From positions 95,429-159,428 of the forward strand of contig JAPPMU010000020.1 in the NCBI GenBank assembly GCA_028873965.1: 64,000 nt of DNA, in the 5' to 3' direction. The position numbers and the translations under genes were made by a program. The notes under the pieces are model-generated. The model was not told where the DNA came from. It ran no database searches and was given only the letters and a program-made list of their open reading frames with translations. The DNA is from Chloroflexota bacterium. Its GTDB lineage: Bacteria; Chloroflexota; Dehalococcoidia; Lucifugimonadales; UBA3495. This document shows, one piece after another, positions 23,652 to 31,610 of the stretch. Numbering within the stretch: the first letter of the stretch is position 1; the number at the start of each line of letters is the position of its first letter.

Positions 23652-24629
23652 ATGAGCGAACTAGCCGAACGGGTGCTGAATGGTGAATTGCGGGCCTTGT
23701 CGCGGGTGCTGACACTGCTGGAGCGCGGTGATCCGGCGGCGGCCGATGCGATGGCGCAGCTGGATCCGCATACCGGAGCCGGGTACGCGGTGGGGATCAC
23801 CGGCCCGCCGGGAGTGGGCAAGAGCACCCTGGTGGACCGGCTGGCCGAGCACCTGCGGGGTCAGGGCAAAACGGTGGGTATCCTCGCGGTTGACCCGACC
23901 AGCCCGTTTACGGGTGGGGCGCTGCTGGGCGACCGTATCCGGATGCAGCGACACTACCTGGATGACGGCGTGTTCATTCGCAGCGTGGCGACGAGAGGTC
24001 AGTCCGGTGGGCTGCCGCGCATCGTGAAGAGCATGGTGCGCGCCCTGGACGCGGCCGGGAAGGACGTGACGCTGGTGGAAACGGTAGGCGTGGGACAGAC
24101 GGAACTGGGAATCATGGGCGTGGCGGACACCGTGGTAGTAGCAATGACGCCAGAGTCGGGGGACTCGATACAGACGCTCAAGGCCGGCGTCATGGAGATC
24201 GCGGATCTTTATGTAATAAACAAGGCCGACCGGGACGGAGCCAACCAACTCTCGGCGGCGGTGACGGCGATGCTGCAAATGGCGGACCTGGGAGACGGCT
24301 GGAATCCGCCAGTGCTGCTGACGCAAGCGTATGCGAACGTGGGGATCGGCGAGCTATGGGAGAGCGTTACCGCACATCGCGAGTACATGATCGACACGGG
24401 CGGATTGGAAAAACGGCGGGCCGAACGGCGGCGCACGGAGTTCCTCGAAACGGTACAGGAGGAGCTTTACCGACGTATCACGGAGCGGTTGGCAGACGAC
24501 GCAAAGTTGGGTGAGCTTCTGCGACAGATCGACGGGAAAGCTGCGGAGCCGTATGGGGCGGCGATGGAGTTGCTGCGCAACGACGGCGCATTGAGAGGAA
24601 ACGCACCGGGTGATGCACTGACACTATGA
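23652..24629 (+). CDS. meaB: MeaB/ArgK-type G3E GTPase (methylmalonyl-CoA mutase chaperone)
   Basis: A 325-residue P-loop GTPase of the MeaB family, which protects and reloads B12-dependent acyl-CoA mutases. Marks: GITGPPGVGKSTL (Walker A, about residue 52), AVDPTSPFTGGALLGDRIRM, the switch segment ETVGVGQTE, and NKAD for guanine recognition. The C-terminal helical arm used for dimerisation is present. ATG 23652 directly follows GGAGAAGG. No mutase gene is in the window, though a cobalamin operon lies 25 kb downstream. Overlaps the next gene by 4 bases (ATGA). Confidence 0.92.
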   Translation: MSELAERVLNGELRALSRVLTLLERGDPAAADAMAQLDPHTGAGYAVGITGPPGVGKSTLVDRLAEHLRGQGKTVGILAVDPTSPFTGGALLGDRIRMQRHYLDDGVFIRSVATRGQSGGLPRIVKSMVRALDAAGKDVTLVETVGVGQTELGIMGVADTVVVAMTPESGDSIQTLKAGVMEIADLYVINKADRDGANQLSAAVTAMLQMADLGDGWNPPVLLTQAYANVGIGELWESVTAHREYMIDTGGLEKRRAERRRTEFLETVQEELYRRITERLADDAKLGELLRQIDGKAAEPYGAAMELLRNDGALRGNAPGDALTL

Positions 24630-25075
24630 GCGGAGAGCGGCGACGTGGGGTTGATGGCGACGATTCGCTGCTGGCATCGGTTGCCGGCGTACCGCTGACA
24701 CGGATGGCACGCATCGCGGTGTGCATGATTTGGGCCGGGTTCTGGGCGGCGCGGGTTTTGCTGACCGACGCGCTAGCTCACTTCAACCCGCTCAACGTGA
24801 GGGCGGTCTTTTCGGAGTTGTTGGGGCCAGAGCCGGTTGACCAAGCGTTCAGCATCTGTATGATATGGCTGAGCGTGGAAGTGGCGATCATAGCCAAGGA
24901 CACAGTTGAAGCGGGGGTACAGATGCTAATAGCCAAAACGCCTATAGGCTTGAAGCGCCGCATACTGCGAGGTCTGACCGAAGGGCTTTCGCCAGAAGAA
25001 TTGGAAGCCATGGCAGCGAGGATACGCCGGGACCAGCAAGAAAAAGCCGCTAAAAGCAACGGCAAGCAGGGTTAG
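24626..25075 (+). CDS. small membrane protein translationally coupled to meaB
   Basis: A 149-residue protein with a hydrophobic segment near residues 27-47 and another near 76-92, then a basic, coiled-coil-like C-terminus (RRILRGLTEGLSPEELEAMAARIRRDQQEKAAK). Its ATG overlaps the meaB stop (ATGA). No family recognised. The topology is like the charged-tail membrane proteins at 10786 and 18719 but without sequence identity I can see. Confidence 0.6.
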   Translation: MSGERRRGVDGDDSLLASVAGVPLTRMARIAVCMIWAGFWAARVLLTDALAHFNPLNVRAVFSELLGPEPVDQAFSICMIWLSVEVAIIAKDTVEAGVQMLIAKTPIGLKRRILRGLTEGLSPEELEAMAARIRRDQQEKAAKSNGKQG

Positions 25076-25088
25076 CCTACACCAGTCC

Positions 25089-25598
25089 TTACCCGCACAG
25101 CCGACGGATTTCGGCGCTCACTTCATCGCGGATCCGAAAGTGACTGAGCTGGCCATTGAGGGTCCCGCGGGCTTTTGCCGTGAGAATATCCCAGGATACG
25201 GCTCCGCCCCAATCCACCTTGCGCACGTACCCGTAATGTTCAAATTCGTCGCCTGTTGCAAGGTCAACCCAAATAACAGTTTGGTGATTGGCATCAGATC
25301 TGACAACACCGATGTGGCACAGTCTTCGCTGCGGGTCAACAGTGACGAAGGCATCGCCAACGCGAACCTCACAAGAAAACCGGCGAAGCATGCCGACTAT
25401 GTTGGGACGCGCGCCGGCATTTTCGCTTGGGTAAGTCTCATCCAAGCGACGCCGGACATTTTCTTTGGTGTCCGTAGGGGATATGGGACCGACTTCGCCC
25501 CATCCGAGATAAGCAACCTTTCCTTCCAGAAAATGATGCAGGACGGTGCCATCCCGCCCGGCGCGGATCATCCACATCCGGTCGCTTGACGCTACCAT
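25089..25598 (-). CDS. stand-alone Mrr N-terminal-like (EVE/PUA-like) domain protein
   Basis: A 169-residue protein beginning MWMIRAGRDGTVLHHFLEGKVAYLGWGEVG after seven residues. That pattern is the N-terminal domain found in front of Mrr-type restriction nucleases, where it probably reads modified DNA. RVGDAFVTVDP and HIGVVRSD continue the fold. No PD-(D/E)xK nuclease domain follows, so it is either a stand-alone reader or a truncated restriction protein. ATG 25598, GGTGA 6 bases upstream. Convergent with the meaB operon. Confidence 0.65.
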   Translation of the reverse strand: MVASSDRMWMIRAGRDGTVLHHFLEGKVAYLGWGEVGPISPTDTKENVRRRLDETYPSENAGARPNIVGMLRRFSCEVRVGDAFVTVDPQRRLCHIGVVRSDANHQTVIWVDLATGDEFEHYGYVRKVDWGGAVSWDILTAKARGTLNGQLSHFRIRDEVSAEIRRLCG

Positions 25599-25625
25599 AG
25601 AGTCACCGATTTCCTGTACTCACAA

Positions 25626-25649
25626 CGGGGCAACCTCTCGATTGCCCCG
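25626..25649 (-). terminator. hairpin after the SPFH gene
   Basis: CGGGGCAA / TTGCCCCG with an 8-base loop lies 28 bases past the SPFH stop, between it and the next minus-strand gene. No clear U tract. Confidence 0.5.
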
Positions 25650-25676
25650 CTGATTTTGCCTACCGTTGCAACGGTG

Positions 25677-26588
25677 TCAGCTGCGAGTTTCGCCCTCGGC
25701 GCTGGTCCCGTTGCCGGTGTTGCCCCGGTTGTTGCCGCCGTCGGGCGGGTTCATGCCGCCCATGCCGAGGAAGGGAGAAAGCATGGAGGTGAACTCCATG
25801 GGGAAGATGAACTTGGTGGACGGGCTGGAGCCGAGGGACTTGAGGGTGTCGAAGTACTGCAGGCTCATGGTGCGGGCATCCACGGTGCTGGCCACGCTGA
25901 AAATGCGCTCCAGGGCAGTGCTGAAGCCCTCGGCGCGCAGGACCTGGGCCTGCTGGTCGCCCTCGGCCTGCAGGATCTCGGACTCGCGCTGACCCTGGGC
26001 CCGCAGGATGGCGGACTGGCGTTCACCCTCGGCGAGGTTGATCGCGGCCTGACGCTGGCCCTCGGACTCGGTGATCTCCGCCGTGCGGATAGCGTCAGCA
26101 GACTTTTGCCGTTCCATGGCGGCCTTGACGCCAGGAGGCGGGTCAACCTCGTTGATCTCCACCTGGGACACCTTGACGCCCCAACGGGTGGTGACCTCAT
26201 CCATCCGGATCTGAACGTCGTCGCGGATGCGTTCGCGCTCGGACAGCGTGGTCGCCAGGTCCAGGGAGCCGATCACGGAGCGGAGGGTGGCGAAGGCGAG
26301 GTTGATGACGGCCGCCTCAAAGTTCTGGACCTCCAGGACGGCGCGGTCAACCTGGTCGTCCATCACGCGGTAGTAGATCACGAAGTCCATGTCCACCACG
26401 ACGTTGTCAGCGGTGATGTACTTCTGGGTGGGAACGCGGGTGACGCGCTCGCGCAGATCGACCTTGGTACCGTGGTAGAGGATGGGGATGAGGAAACGCA
26501 AACCCGGTCCCCGGGTCCCTATGTAGGTGCCGAACCGTTGGACTACCATGCGCTGATACTGCTGGACGACGACAATCCCTGCGGCCAT
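25677..26588 (-). CDS. SPFH/band-7 (stomatin-like) protein
   Basis: A 303-residue SPFH protein. The opening QQYQRMVVQRFGTYIGTRGPGLRFLIP and the VDLRERV..VPTQKYITADNVVVDMDFVIYYRV segment are diagnostic. A long charged helix (about 155-235, rich in A, E, Q and R) follows, as expected of a band-7 oligomer. The N-terminal hydrophobic stretch is only about 9 residues, too short for the usual membrane helix. Preceded by GGAGG. It follows the NfeD gene by 55 bases, the classic stomatin/NfeD operon; together they form membrane microdomains. The C-terminal Asn/Gly tail is low-complexity. Confidence 0.9.
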   Translation of the reverse strand: MAAGIVVVQQYQRMVVQRFGTYIGTRGPGLRFLIPILYHGTKVDLRERVTRVPTQKYITADNVVVDMDFVIYYRVMDDQVDRAVLEVQNFEAAVINLAFATLRSVIGSLDLATTLSERERIRDDVQIRMDEVTTRWGVKVSQVEINEVDPPPGVKAAMERQKSADAIRTAEITESEGQRQAAINLAEGERQSAILRAQGQRESEILQAEGDQQAQVLRAEGFSTALERIFSVASTVDARTMSLQYFDTLKSLGSSPSTKFIFPMEFTSMLSPFLGMGGMNPPDGGNNRGNTGNGTSAEGETRS

Positions 26589-26643
26589 GTTGATGCCTCC
26601 TTACCGGATCGGCGTGTTCTGGGCTCTCGAGTTCATTCTAGCA

Positions 26644-28092
26644 TCATTCCTGGCCTTCAACGGCGGCGGGACCTCCCTCGGCCTCCACGGTAAGCAGCAG
26701 GCCGTTCACGGCGACCACGCGGACTCGCCGCCCGGCCGGAATGGAGAGGCCGTCGTTGCTGACGCTGGACCAGGTCTCGTCGGACAGGGCGACCACGCCT
26801 CGAGGCTGAAGCGCCGACGTTACCACGCCGGTCTGTCCCACGAGATTGCCAGGAGAACTGCGGCCGTCGCTGCCGCCGGCCCCGCTTCTCCCGGCGCCGC
26901 GCCTCCGGCCGGTGCGGGACATGAACACCTCGTAGGCAAGGTAGCCGGCGACGGACAGTAATACGCCGCCGACGCCCACCAGCACCCAACGGTTCACCGA
27001 CACGGTAGGGAAGCTTGGTGGAGAGATCCGCCCACCTCCAAAGTCGCCAAACAACAGCAGACCACCGACCACTAGGCTCACCGCCGCGCCGATCCCTAAA
27101 GCCCCAAAACCGGACACGAAGATCTCAAGGGCGGCCAGGACGATGGCCAGGAGGATGAATGCCACACCGGCCCAGTTGAAGGGAAGGTTGCCCAGGGCGA
27201 GAAATCCCAATCCCAGGCAGATGATCCCGGCGACGCCGGGGCCGATGGCGCCCGGGGTCAGCATCTCGAACACCAAGCCCAGGCTACCGAGAGTCAGCAG
27301 CAGGAAGGCGATGTTGGGATTGGAGATGAAATCGACGAAGCGCTCCCGCCACTGCATCTTGAGTTCCCGGACCTCGACGCCGGTCAGCTGCAACGTGTGC
27401 TCACCGGCGACGGTGACCACGGTCCGTCCGTCCAGGGCGGTGAGCAGCGCCGGGATGTCATCGGCAATGAGGTCAATGATTTCCGCGTCCAGCGCTTCGC
27501 TGGCGCTGTAGGAGGCAGCGGTGCGCACGGTCTCTTCCAGAGCGTCGGGGTTGCGTCCCCGCTCTTCGGCGATGGCCCGTATCAGGGCGGCGGCATCGTT
27601 GGTGACCTTGTCGGCCAGGGTCTCGCTGATCTCCTCGCCGGTGCCGGACACGGGCGTGGCGGCGCCGATGTTGGAACCCGGCGTCATGGCGGCGACATGA
27701 GCGGCCGCGGTGATGAAGGTTCCGGCGGAGCCGGCCTGGGCTCCGCGCGGAGAGACGAAAACGGTCACCGGCACCGGCGAGCCGAGTAGGATTTCCACGA
27801 TCTCGCGGGTGCTATCGTAAAGACCGCCGGGCGTGTCCAGGCCAATTATCAGCAGCTGAGCCCCGGTCTCGTTGGCGCGGTTCACAGCCCGTTGGATCAC
27901 GCGGACCTTGACCGGGCTGATGGTCTTTTCGATCCTCACGTTGAGGACAGTATCCGTCTGCGCGCCGATGCGGGCTCCGGTACCGGCCAAGCCGAACAGG
28001 CCAAGGCAGACGAAGAGGGCGCAGGTCGCCAGCACTGCCCAACGCCTCACGTGTGGGCGAAGCGAACGATGGTTAACGAGGGCGGAAAGCAT
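26644..28092 (-). CDS. NfeD membrane-bound ClpP-class serine protease
   Basis: A 482-residue long-form NfeD. A signal/anchor helix (about residues 14-38) precedes a ClpP-like protease domain with GLDTPGG, the serine in QAGSAGTF and a likely catalytic lysine in LADKVTND. Then come four membrane spans (about 255-400) and a C-terminal OB-fold (NLVGQTGVVTSALQPRGVV). The family cleaves hydrophobic tails of stomatin-type partners, which fits the SPFH gene downstream. Start taken as ATG 28092, with AGGT upstream; a longer frame exists without support. Confidence 0.88.
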   Translation of the reverse strand: MLSALVNHRSLRPHVRRWAVLATCALFVCLGLFGLAGTGARIGAQTDTVLNVRIEKTISPVKVRVIQRAVNRANETGAQLLIIGLDTPGGLYDSTREIVEILLGSPVPVTVFVSPRGAQAGSAGTFITAAAHVAAMTPGSNIGAATPVSGTGEEISETLADKVTNDAAALIRAIAEERGRNPDALEETVRTAASYSASEALDAEIIDLIADDIPALLTALDGRTVVTVAGEHTLQLTGVEVRELKMQWRERFVDFISNPNIAFLLLTLGSLGLVFEMLTPGAIGPGVAGIICLGLGFLALGNLPFNWAGVAFILLAIVLAALEIFVSGFGALGIGAAVSLVVGGLLLFGDFGGGRISPPSFPTVSVNRWVLVGVGGVLLSVAGYLAYEVFMSRTGRRRGAGRSGAGGSDGRSSPGNLVGQTGVVTSALQPRGVVALSDETWSSVSNDGLSIPAGRRVRVVAVNGLLLTVEAEGGPAAVEGQE

Positions 28093-28170
28093 GGGGACGT
28101 ACCTGAGATTATGATCAAGGCGACGGGTTGGTATGTCAATCGGCTGGTTTGACTGATGCGCGCCCGGTTT

Positions 28171-28261
28171 GTCATCGTGAGGAGCGAAACGACGTAGCGA
28201 TCTCGTTAACTGATCAGCGACTCCCTCAGCGACGAGATTGCCGCGCTTCGCTGGCAGTAAC
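28171..28261. repeat. dispersed inverted repeat of the GTCAT-GTGAGGAGCGAAACGAC type
   Basis: Two arms, one containing GAGGAGCGAAACGACG and one containing GATTGCCGCGCTTCGCTGGC, form an imperfect palindrome in the 271-base divergent gap between nfeD and the crotonase gene. Related pieces are at 42811-42842, 60586-60690 and 61596-61623. Confidence 0.7.
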
Positions 28262-28363
28262 AGTTTGAACCACAATGGGTACGCGCCAGGCCGGTTTGAC
28301 TAGGGCCGGCGGCTGCCCATACAATGCGGCCACTTGAACAGCGCAACAGGAGCGATGATTTCC

Positions 28364-29224
28364 ATGGCTTACCAGTACATTCTGTCAGACAAAGAACGTG
28401 TCTCCAAGTGGGAAGGCAGCGGCGACCGGCGTCGCGAGGTGGTAGGGCACGTCGCGTTTCTAACGATGAACCGGCCGGAAGTGCTCAACGCCATGAACCG
28501 GCAGCTGACGGAAGAGCTTCACGACGCCGTGCGGTGCGCCAACGAGGATCCGGAGATCGGTTGCATCGTCGTCACCGGCGCGGACACGCACCCGCGTGTT
28601 CCCGCGTTTACGGCCGGCGGCGACATCCACGAGCAGCGTGAAGACCAGGCGGCGCTGAACGCGGGCACCCTGACCCGGGACGGCATGGATGAGCGCGCCA
28701 CGCGCCGGCAGCGCGGCGGGTACGAGGTCAGCGCCTCGGACAAGCCGGTTATCGGGATGATCAACGGGCTGGCCTATGGGGGTGGGGCGGTCTTGTCGTC
28801 CTCGCTGGACATCCGGATCGGGTCGGACGCGGCGCGGTTCCGGTTCCTGGCGGCGGCATACGGGCGGATCAATTCGACCTGGACGCTGACCAATCAGGTG
28901 GGCTGGCCGCAGGCGAAGGAACTGCTGTTCACCGCGCGGATCGTGGAGGCGGAAGAGGCGTACCGCATCGGGCTGCTCAACCACCTGGTGCCGACCTACC
29001 GGTTGCGGCAGAAGACGATGGAGGTGGCTACTGAGATTGCCACCAACGACACGCCGTCGGTGATCGGTATCAAGCGGCTGTTGCTGCAGCACAAAGGCGA
29101 GAGCCTGGAGCAGCAGTGGATGAACGAAAAGGACTTCACCACCAACGTGCTGCGGGGCACCTTGGCGGAAGAAGCGTTCCCGGACTTCCTGGCCCGTCGG
29201 GGACGCCCGGTGCGTGGCGCCTAG
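28364..29224 (+). CDS. crotonase-fold (enoyl-CoA hydratase/isomerase family) protein
   Basis: A 286-residue crotonase-family protein. FLTMNRPEVLNAMN, the first oxyanion-hole strand PAFTAGGDI, and the second, GLAYGGGAVLSSSLDIRI, are clear. The two hydratase glutamates are not at their usual places (GGGAVL instead of a GGGxEL-type loop; FLAAAYGRINS instead of a PE-containing helix), so isomerase, hydrolase or lyase chemistry is more likely than water addition. ATG 28364 is chosen because AGGAG lies 11 bases upstream; ATG 28355 is only 2 bases from it. Monocistronic, ended by the hairpin at 29247. Confidence 0.87.
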   Translation: MAYQYILSDKERVSKWEGSGDRRREVVGHVAFLTMNRPEVLNAMNRQLTEELHDAVRCANEDPEIGCIVVTGADTHPRVPAFTAGGDIHEQREDQAALNAGTLTRDGMDERATRRQRGGYEVSASDKPVIGMINGLAYGGGAVLSSSLDIRIGSDAARFRFLAAAYGRINSTWTLTNQVGWPQAKELLFTARIVEAEEAYRIGLLNHLVPTYRLRQKTMEVATEIATNDTPSVIGIKRLLLQHKGESLEQQWMNEKDFTTNVLRGTLAEEAFPDFLARRGRPVRGA

Positions 29225-29246
29225 CTCGTGCCGGCATCCCAGATGC

Positions 29247-29279
29247 AAAAGCCCTCCCCGGGCTCAGGGAGGGCTTTTT
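29247..29279. terminator. strong bidirectional terminator
   Basis: AAAAGCCCTCCC / GGGAGGGCTTTTT hairpin with T tracts in both directions, placed between the convergent crotonase gene and the his operon's last gene. Confidence 0.9.
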
Positions 29280-29298
29280 CGTGCCCGCGGACGGAACG

Positions 29299-29571
29299 TC
29301 AACGGACGTTGCGGTGGCGGTGCTCCGGGTTTTCGTTGAGTTCCGCCGTGTCTCCGCTCCACCGGGTGTTGCCTTCGGCATCAATGATGGTGTAGGCGAC
29401 GGGCGAAGAAGCCGGAGGACAGTCGCCGGGCATGGCGTAGTTGAGGTAGCGACTGGTCAACGTATTGGCGATGGGCTGGAACGGCGACAAGACGCGGGCC
29501 ACGAAAGGCTTGTCCAGGACGTTCACGAGGATCCGATTGAACTGATTAACGCCGCTGTGAATGATCGTCAT
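29299..29571 (-). CDS. hypothetical 90-residue protein
   Basis: Begins MTIIHSGVNQFNRILVNVLDKPFVARVLSPFQ with a well-spaced GGAGG, so expression is likely. The middle holds ANTLTSRYLNYAMPGDCPP and a beta-rich part AYTIIDAEGNTRWSGDT, ending in a His/Arg-rich tail. No family or motif recognised. It is the last minus-strand gene before the terminator and may have its own promoter (TATAAT on the minus strand at 29617-29622). Confidence 0.6.
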   Translation of the reverse strand: MTIIHSGVNQFNRILVNVLDKPFVARVLSPFQPIANTLTSRYLNYAMPGDCPPASSPVAYTIIDAEGNTRWSGDTAELNENPEHRHRNVR

Positions 29572-29726
29572 GGTGCCCTCCTGTCAGAGTTGGATCGTGA
29601 AACACTGACTATCTTCATTATACGCGAACCAAGTGCCGCATAGCAGCCACTCAAGACTGCGGGGCCGACAAGGATGCGCAAACGCCAACCGGTGAGCATC
29701 CCACACGCGCGTCTGCGGGGTTGAGA

Positions 29727-30341
29727 TCAGGCGTCGAGGGTCCCCTTGGTGCTGGGCACCTGGCCGGCGGCGCGTGGATCCGGCTCAACGGCGTCGCGGA
29801 GGGCACGGGCCAGCGCCTTGCACAGCGCTTCCGCTTTGTGGTGAGGACTGACGCCGGCGAGTACCTGGGCGTGCAGATTGATGCGCGCCTCGATGGCAAA
29901 AGACTCAAGGAAGTGGGCCACGAGGTCGCCGGACAGGGTCTCCACCATGCTGTCGTTGAGAGTGGTGTCCACGGCGACGTAGGGGCGGCCGCTCCAGTCG
30001 ACGGCGACCATCACCAGGGTCTCGTCAAGAGGGACGATGGCGTGCCCCATGCGGCGGATGCCGCGCGGCTCGCCCAGCGCCTGGCCGAAAGCGCGGCCCA
30101 GCATAATGGCGGTATCCTCGACCAGGTGGTGCCAGCCGACGTGGGTATCGCCCTGGGCCTTCAGGGTAATGTCGAACAGGCCATGACGGGCGATCTGGCT
30201 GACCATGTGGTCGAGAAAACCGTTGCCGGTGTCAACTTCATACCGGCCCTGGCCGTCCAGGTCCACGGATATGGAGATGCTGGTTTCGGCGGTGGAGCGC
30301 TCCAGGGTCGCGGTGCGCGCGGACGGGTCAGGGGTAGTCAT
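29727..30341 (-). CDS. hisB: imidazoleglycerol-phosphate dehydratase
   Basis: A 204-residue monofunctional HisB catalysing dehydration of imidazoleglycerol phosphate in histidine synthesis. The metal-binding motifs GFLDHMVSQIARHG, VGWHHLVEDTAI and SPHHKAEALCKALARAL are intact. The start, ATG 30341, is one base after the hisC stop (TAGCATG). A longer open frame upstream is a read-through of hisC in another frame. Confidence 0.95.
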   Translation of the reverse strand: MTTPDPSARTATLERSTAETSISISVDLDGQGRYEVDTGNGFLDHMVSQIARHGLFDITLKAQGDTHVGWHHLVEDTAIMLGRAFGQALGEPRGIRRMGHAIVPLDETLVMVAVDWSGRPYVAVDTTLNDSMVETLSGDLVAHFLESFAIEARINLHAQVLAGVSPHHKAEALCKALARALRDAVEPDPRAAGQVPSTKGTLDA

Positions 30342-30342
30342 G

Positions 30343-31437
30343 CTAGTCCACCCCGAGGACGGCGCGGAAACCGGAGACCACGGCGTCGGTTTCCTCGGGC
30401 TTGCCGACGCTGGAGCGGATGTAGTCGCGCAGGAGTTCGTTGTCGAAATAGCGCAGGAACACGCCGCGACGGCACATGGCTTCGTACACTTCCAGGCCCC
30501 GTCCATCGGGCATCTTGCACAGGATGAAGTTCGCCTGGGAAGGCCAGACGGTGATCCCGGGAATCTCGCACAGCAGCCGGTACATGCGCCCGCGCTCGTT
30601 GACGATGGCGTCGACCCGGTCCAGCAGGTGGGCGGTGTCGGACAACGAGGCCAGGAGGGCGATCTCAGCGGCGAGGTTGACGTTATAGGGAGGCTTCATG
30701 CCCATCATGGTGGCGGCCAGCTCGGAATCCATGGCGCCGGCGCCGATGCGGAGGCCGGCCAAGCCGGCCCACTTGCTGAAGGTGCGCAGGACGACAAGGT
30801 TCCGGTACTCGGACAGCAACGGCATCAGGGTCTGGCCGCAAAAGTCGTAGTACGCCTCGTCGGAGACAACCAGCAGGCCGGTGTCGAGCAGGGCGCGGGC
30901 CTGAGCCTCGGTGACCACGTTGCCGGTGGGGTTGTTGGGAGTCGGGAAAAAGATGGCCTTGGTACGCGGCGTTATGGCCCCTTGTATGGCTTCGATGTCG
31001 ATTTCGAAGTTCTCGTCGCGTGGCACCGATACGGCTTTGGCGCCAGCGACGTCAGCGGAGAACGAGTACATGCCGAAGGTCGGCACCGGAATGATGATCT
31101 CATCGCCGGGAGCGAGGAACATCCGCATTAGGAGATCGATGATCTCATCGCTGCCGTTGCCGGCGACGATGTTGTCCTCCGGGACGCCGAGGTAGTCGGA
31201 CAGGGCTTCGCGAAGGCGACGCTGGGCGGGATCGGGATAGTGGTTGTAGTCTCGGAAGTTCCCCAGGGCCTCGGCGACCTGGGGCGACGGACCGTAGGGG
31301 TTTTCGTTGCCGTTCAGGCGGATGACCTGTTCCAGGGGGATACCGGCCTCCTCGGCCAGCGTTTCGCTGGGAGACACGCCCTGGTAGGTCTTCAGACGGC
31401 TGATGTGGGGAAGGAGCAGTGCTTCGATGTCAGGCAT
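30343..31437 (-). CDS. hisC: histidinol-phosphate aminotransferase
   Basis: A 364-residue PLP enzyme of the class II-type HisC family that makes histidinol phosphate from imidazole acetol phosphate. Marks: RLNGNENPYGPSP, GNGSDEIIDLLMR, PNNPTG, SDEAYYDF and the PLP lysine in FSKWAGLAGLRIG. ATG 31437 (MPDIEALL) is chosen over a TTG five codons earlier that lacks a ribosome site. Upstream lies a leftover hisD tail whose stop is 20 bases away, showing that hisD once directly preceded hisC. Confidence 0.95.
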   Translation of the reverse strand: MPDIEALLLPHISRLKTYQGVSPSETLAEEAGIPLEQVIRLNGNENPYGPSPQVAEALGNFRDYNHYPDPAQRRLREALSDYLGVPEDNIVAGNGSDEIIDLLMRMFLAPGDEIIIPVPTFGMYSFSADVAGAKAVSVPRDENFEIDIEAIQGAITPRTKAIFFPTPNNPTGNVVTEAQARALLDTGLLVVSDEAYYDFCGQTLMPLLSEYRNLVVLRTFSKWAGLAGLRIGAGAMDSELAATMMGMKPPYNVNLAAEIALLASLSDTAHLLDRVDAIVNERGRMYRLLCEIPGITVWPSQANFILCKMPDGRGLEVYEAMCRRGVFLRYFDNELLRDYIRSSVGKPEETDAVVSGFRAVLGVD

Positions 31438-31457
31438 GAGCAGACGTTCCAAATGCG

Positions 31458-31556
31458 TTAGCGGGTTTGCGTAGCTGCGATGTGGTCGAGGCGGGCCTGC
31501 ACCGCGCCGGCGTGGCCGGGAAGGCCCTCAGCCTCGGCGATGCGGACGGCGGCGGC
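31458..31556 (-). pseudogene. orphan second copy of the hisD 3-prime end
   Basis: Read on the minus strand this encodes AAAVRIAEAEGLPGHAGAV, then QARLDHIAATQTR and a stop, matching the end of HisD at 35625 on. Bases 31489-31556 equal 35656-35723 at 67 of 68 positions (offset 4167). The last 31 bases differ strongly (HIAATQTR against YLEATRPV), like two alleles from different strains. It has no start codon of its own and sits at normal operon spacing before hisC, so it is most simply the original end of hisD. Confidence 0.9.
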
Positions 31557-31610
31557 ATCATGGCGCGTTCACTCTATAAGGATTGGGGATGGAGCGCAAC
31601 CGTACTTGTC

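Noticed and set aside
31561..31610. Integrase or recombinase fragment at the helicase-hisD tail junction
   Set aside because: Only 50 bases lie there, with no coding motif; no integrase is seen in the whole cassette.
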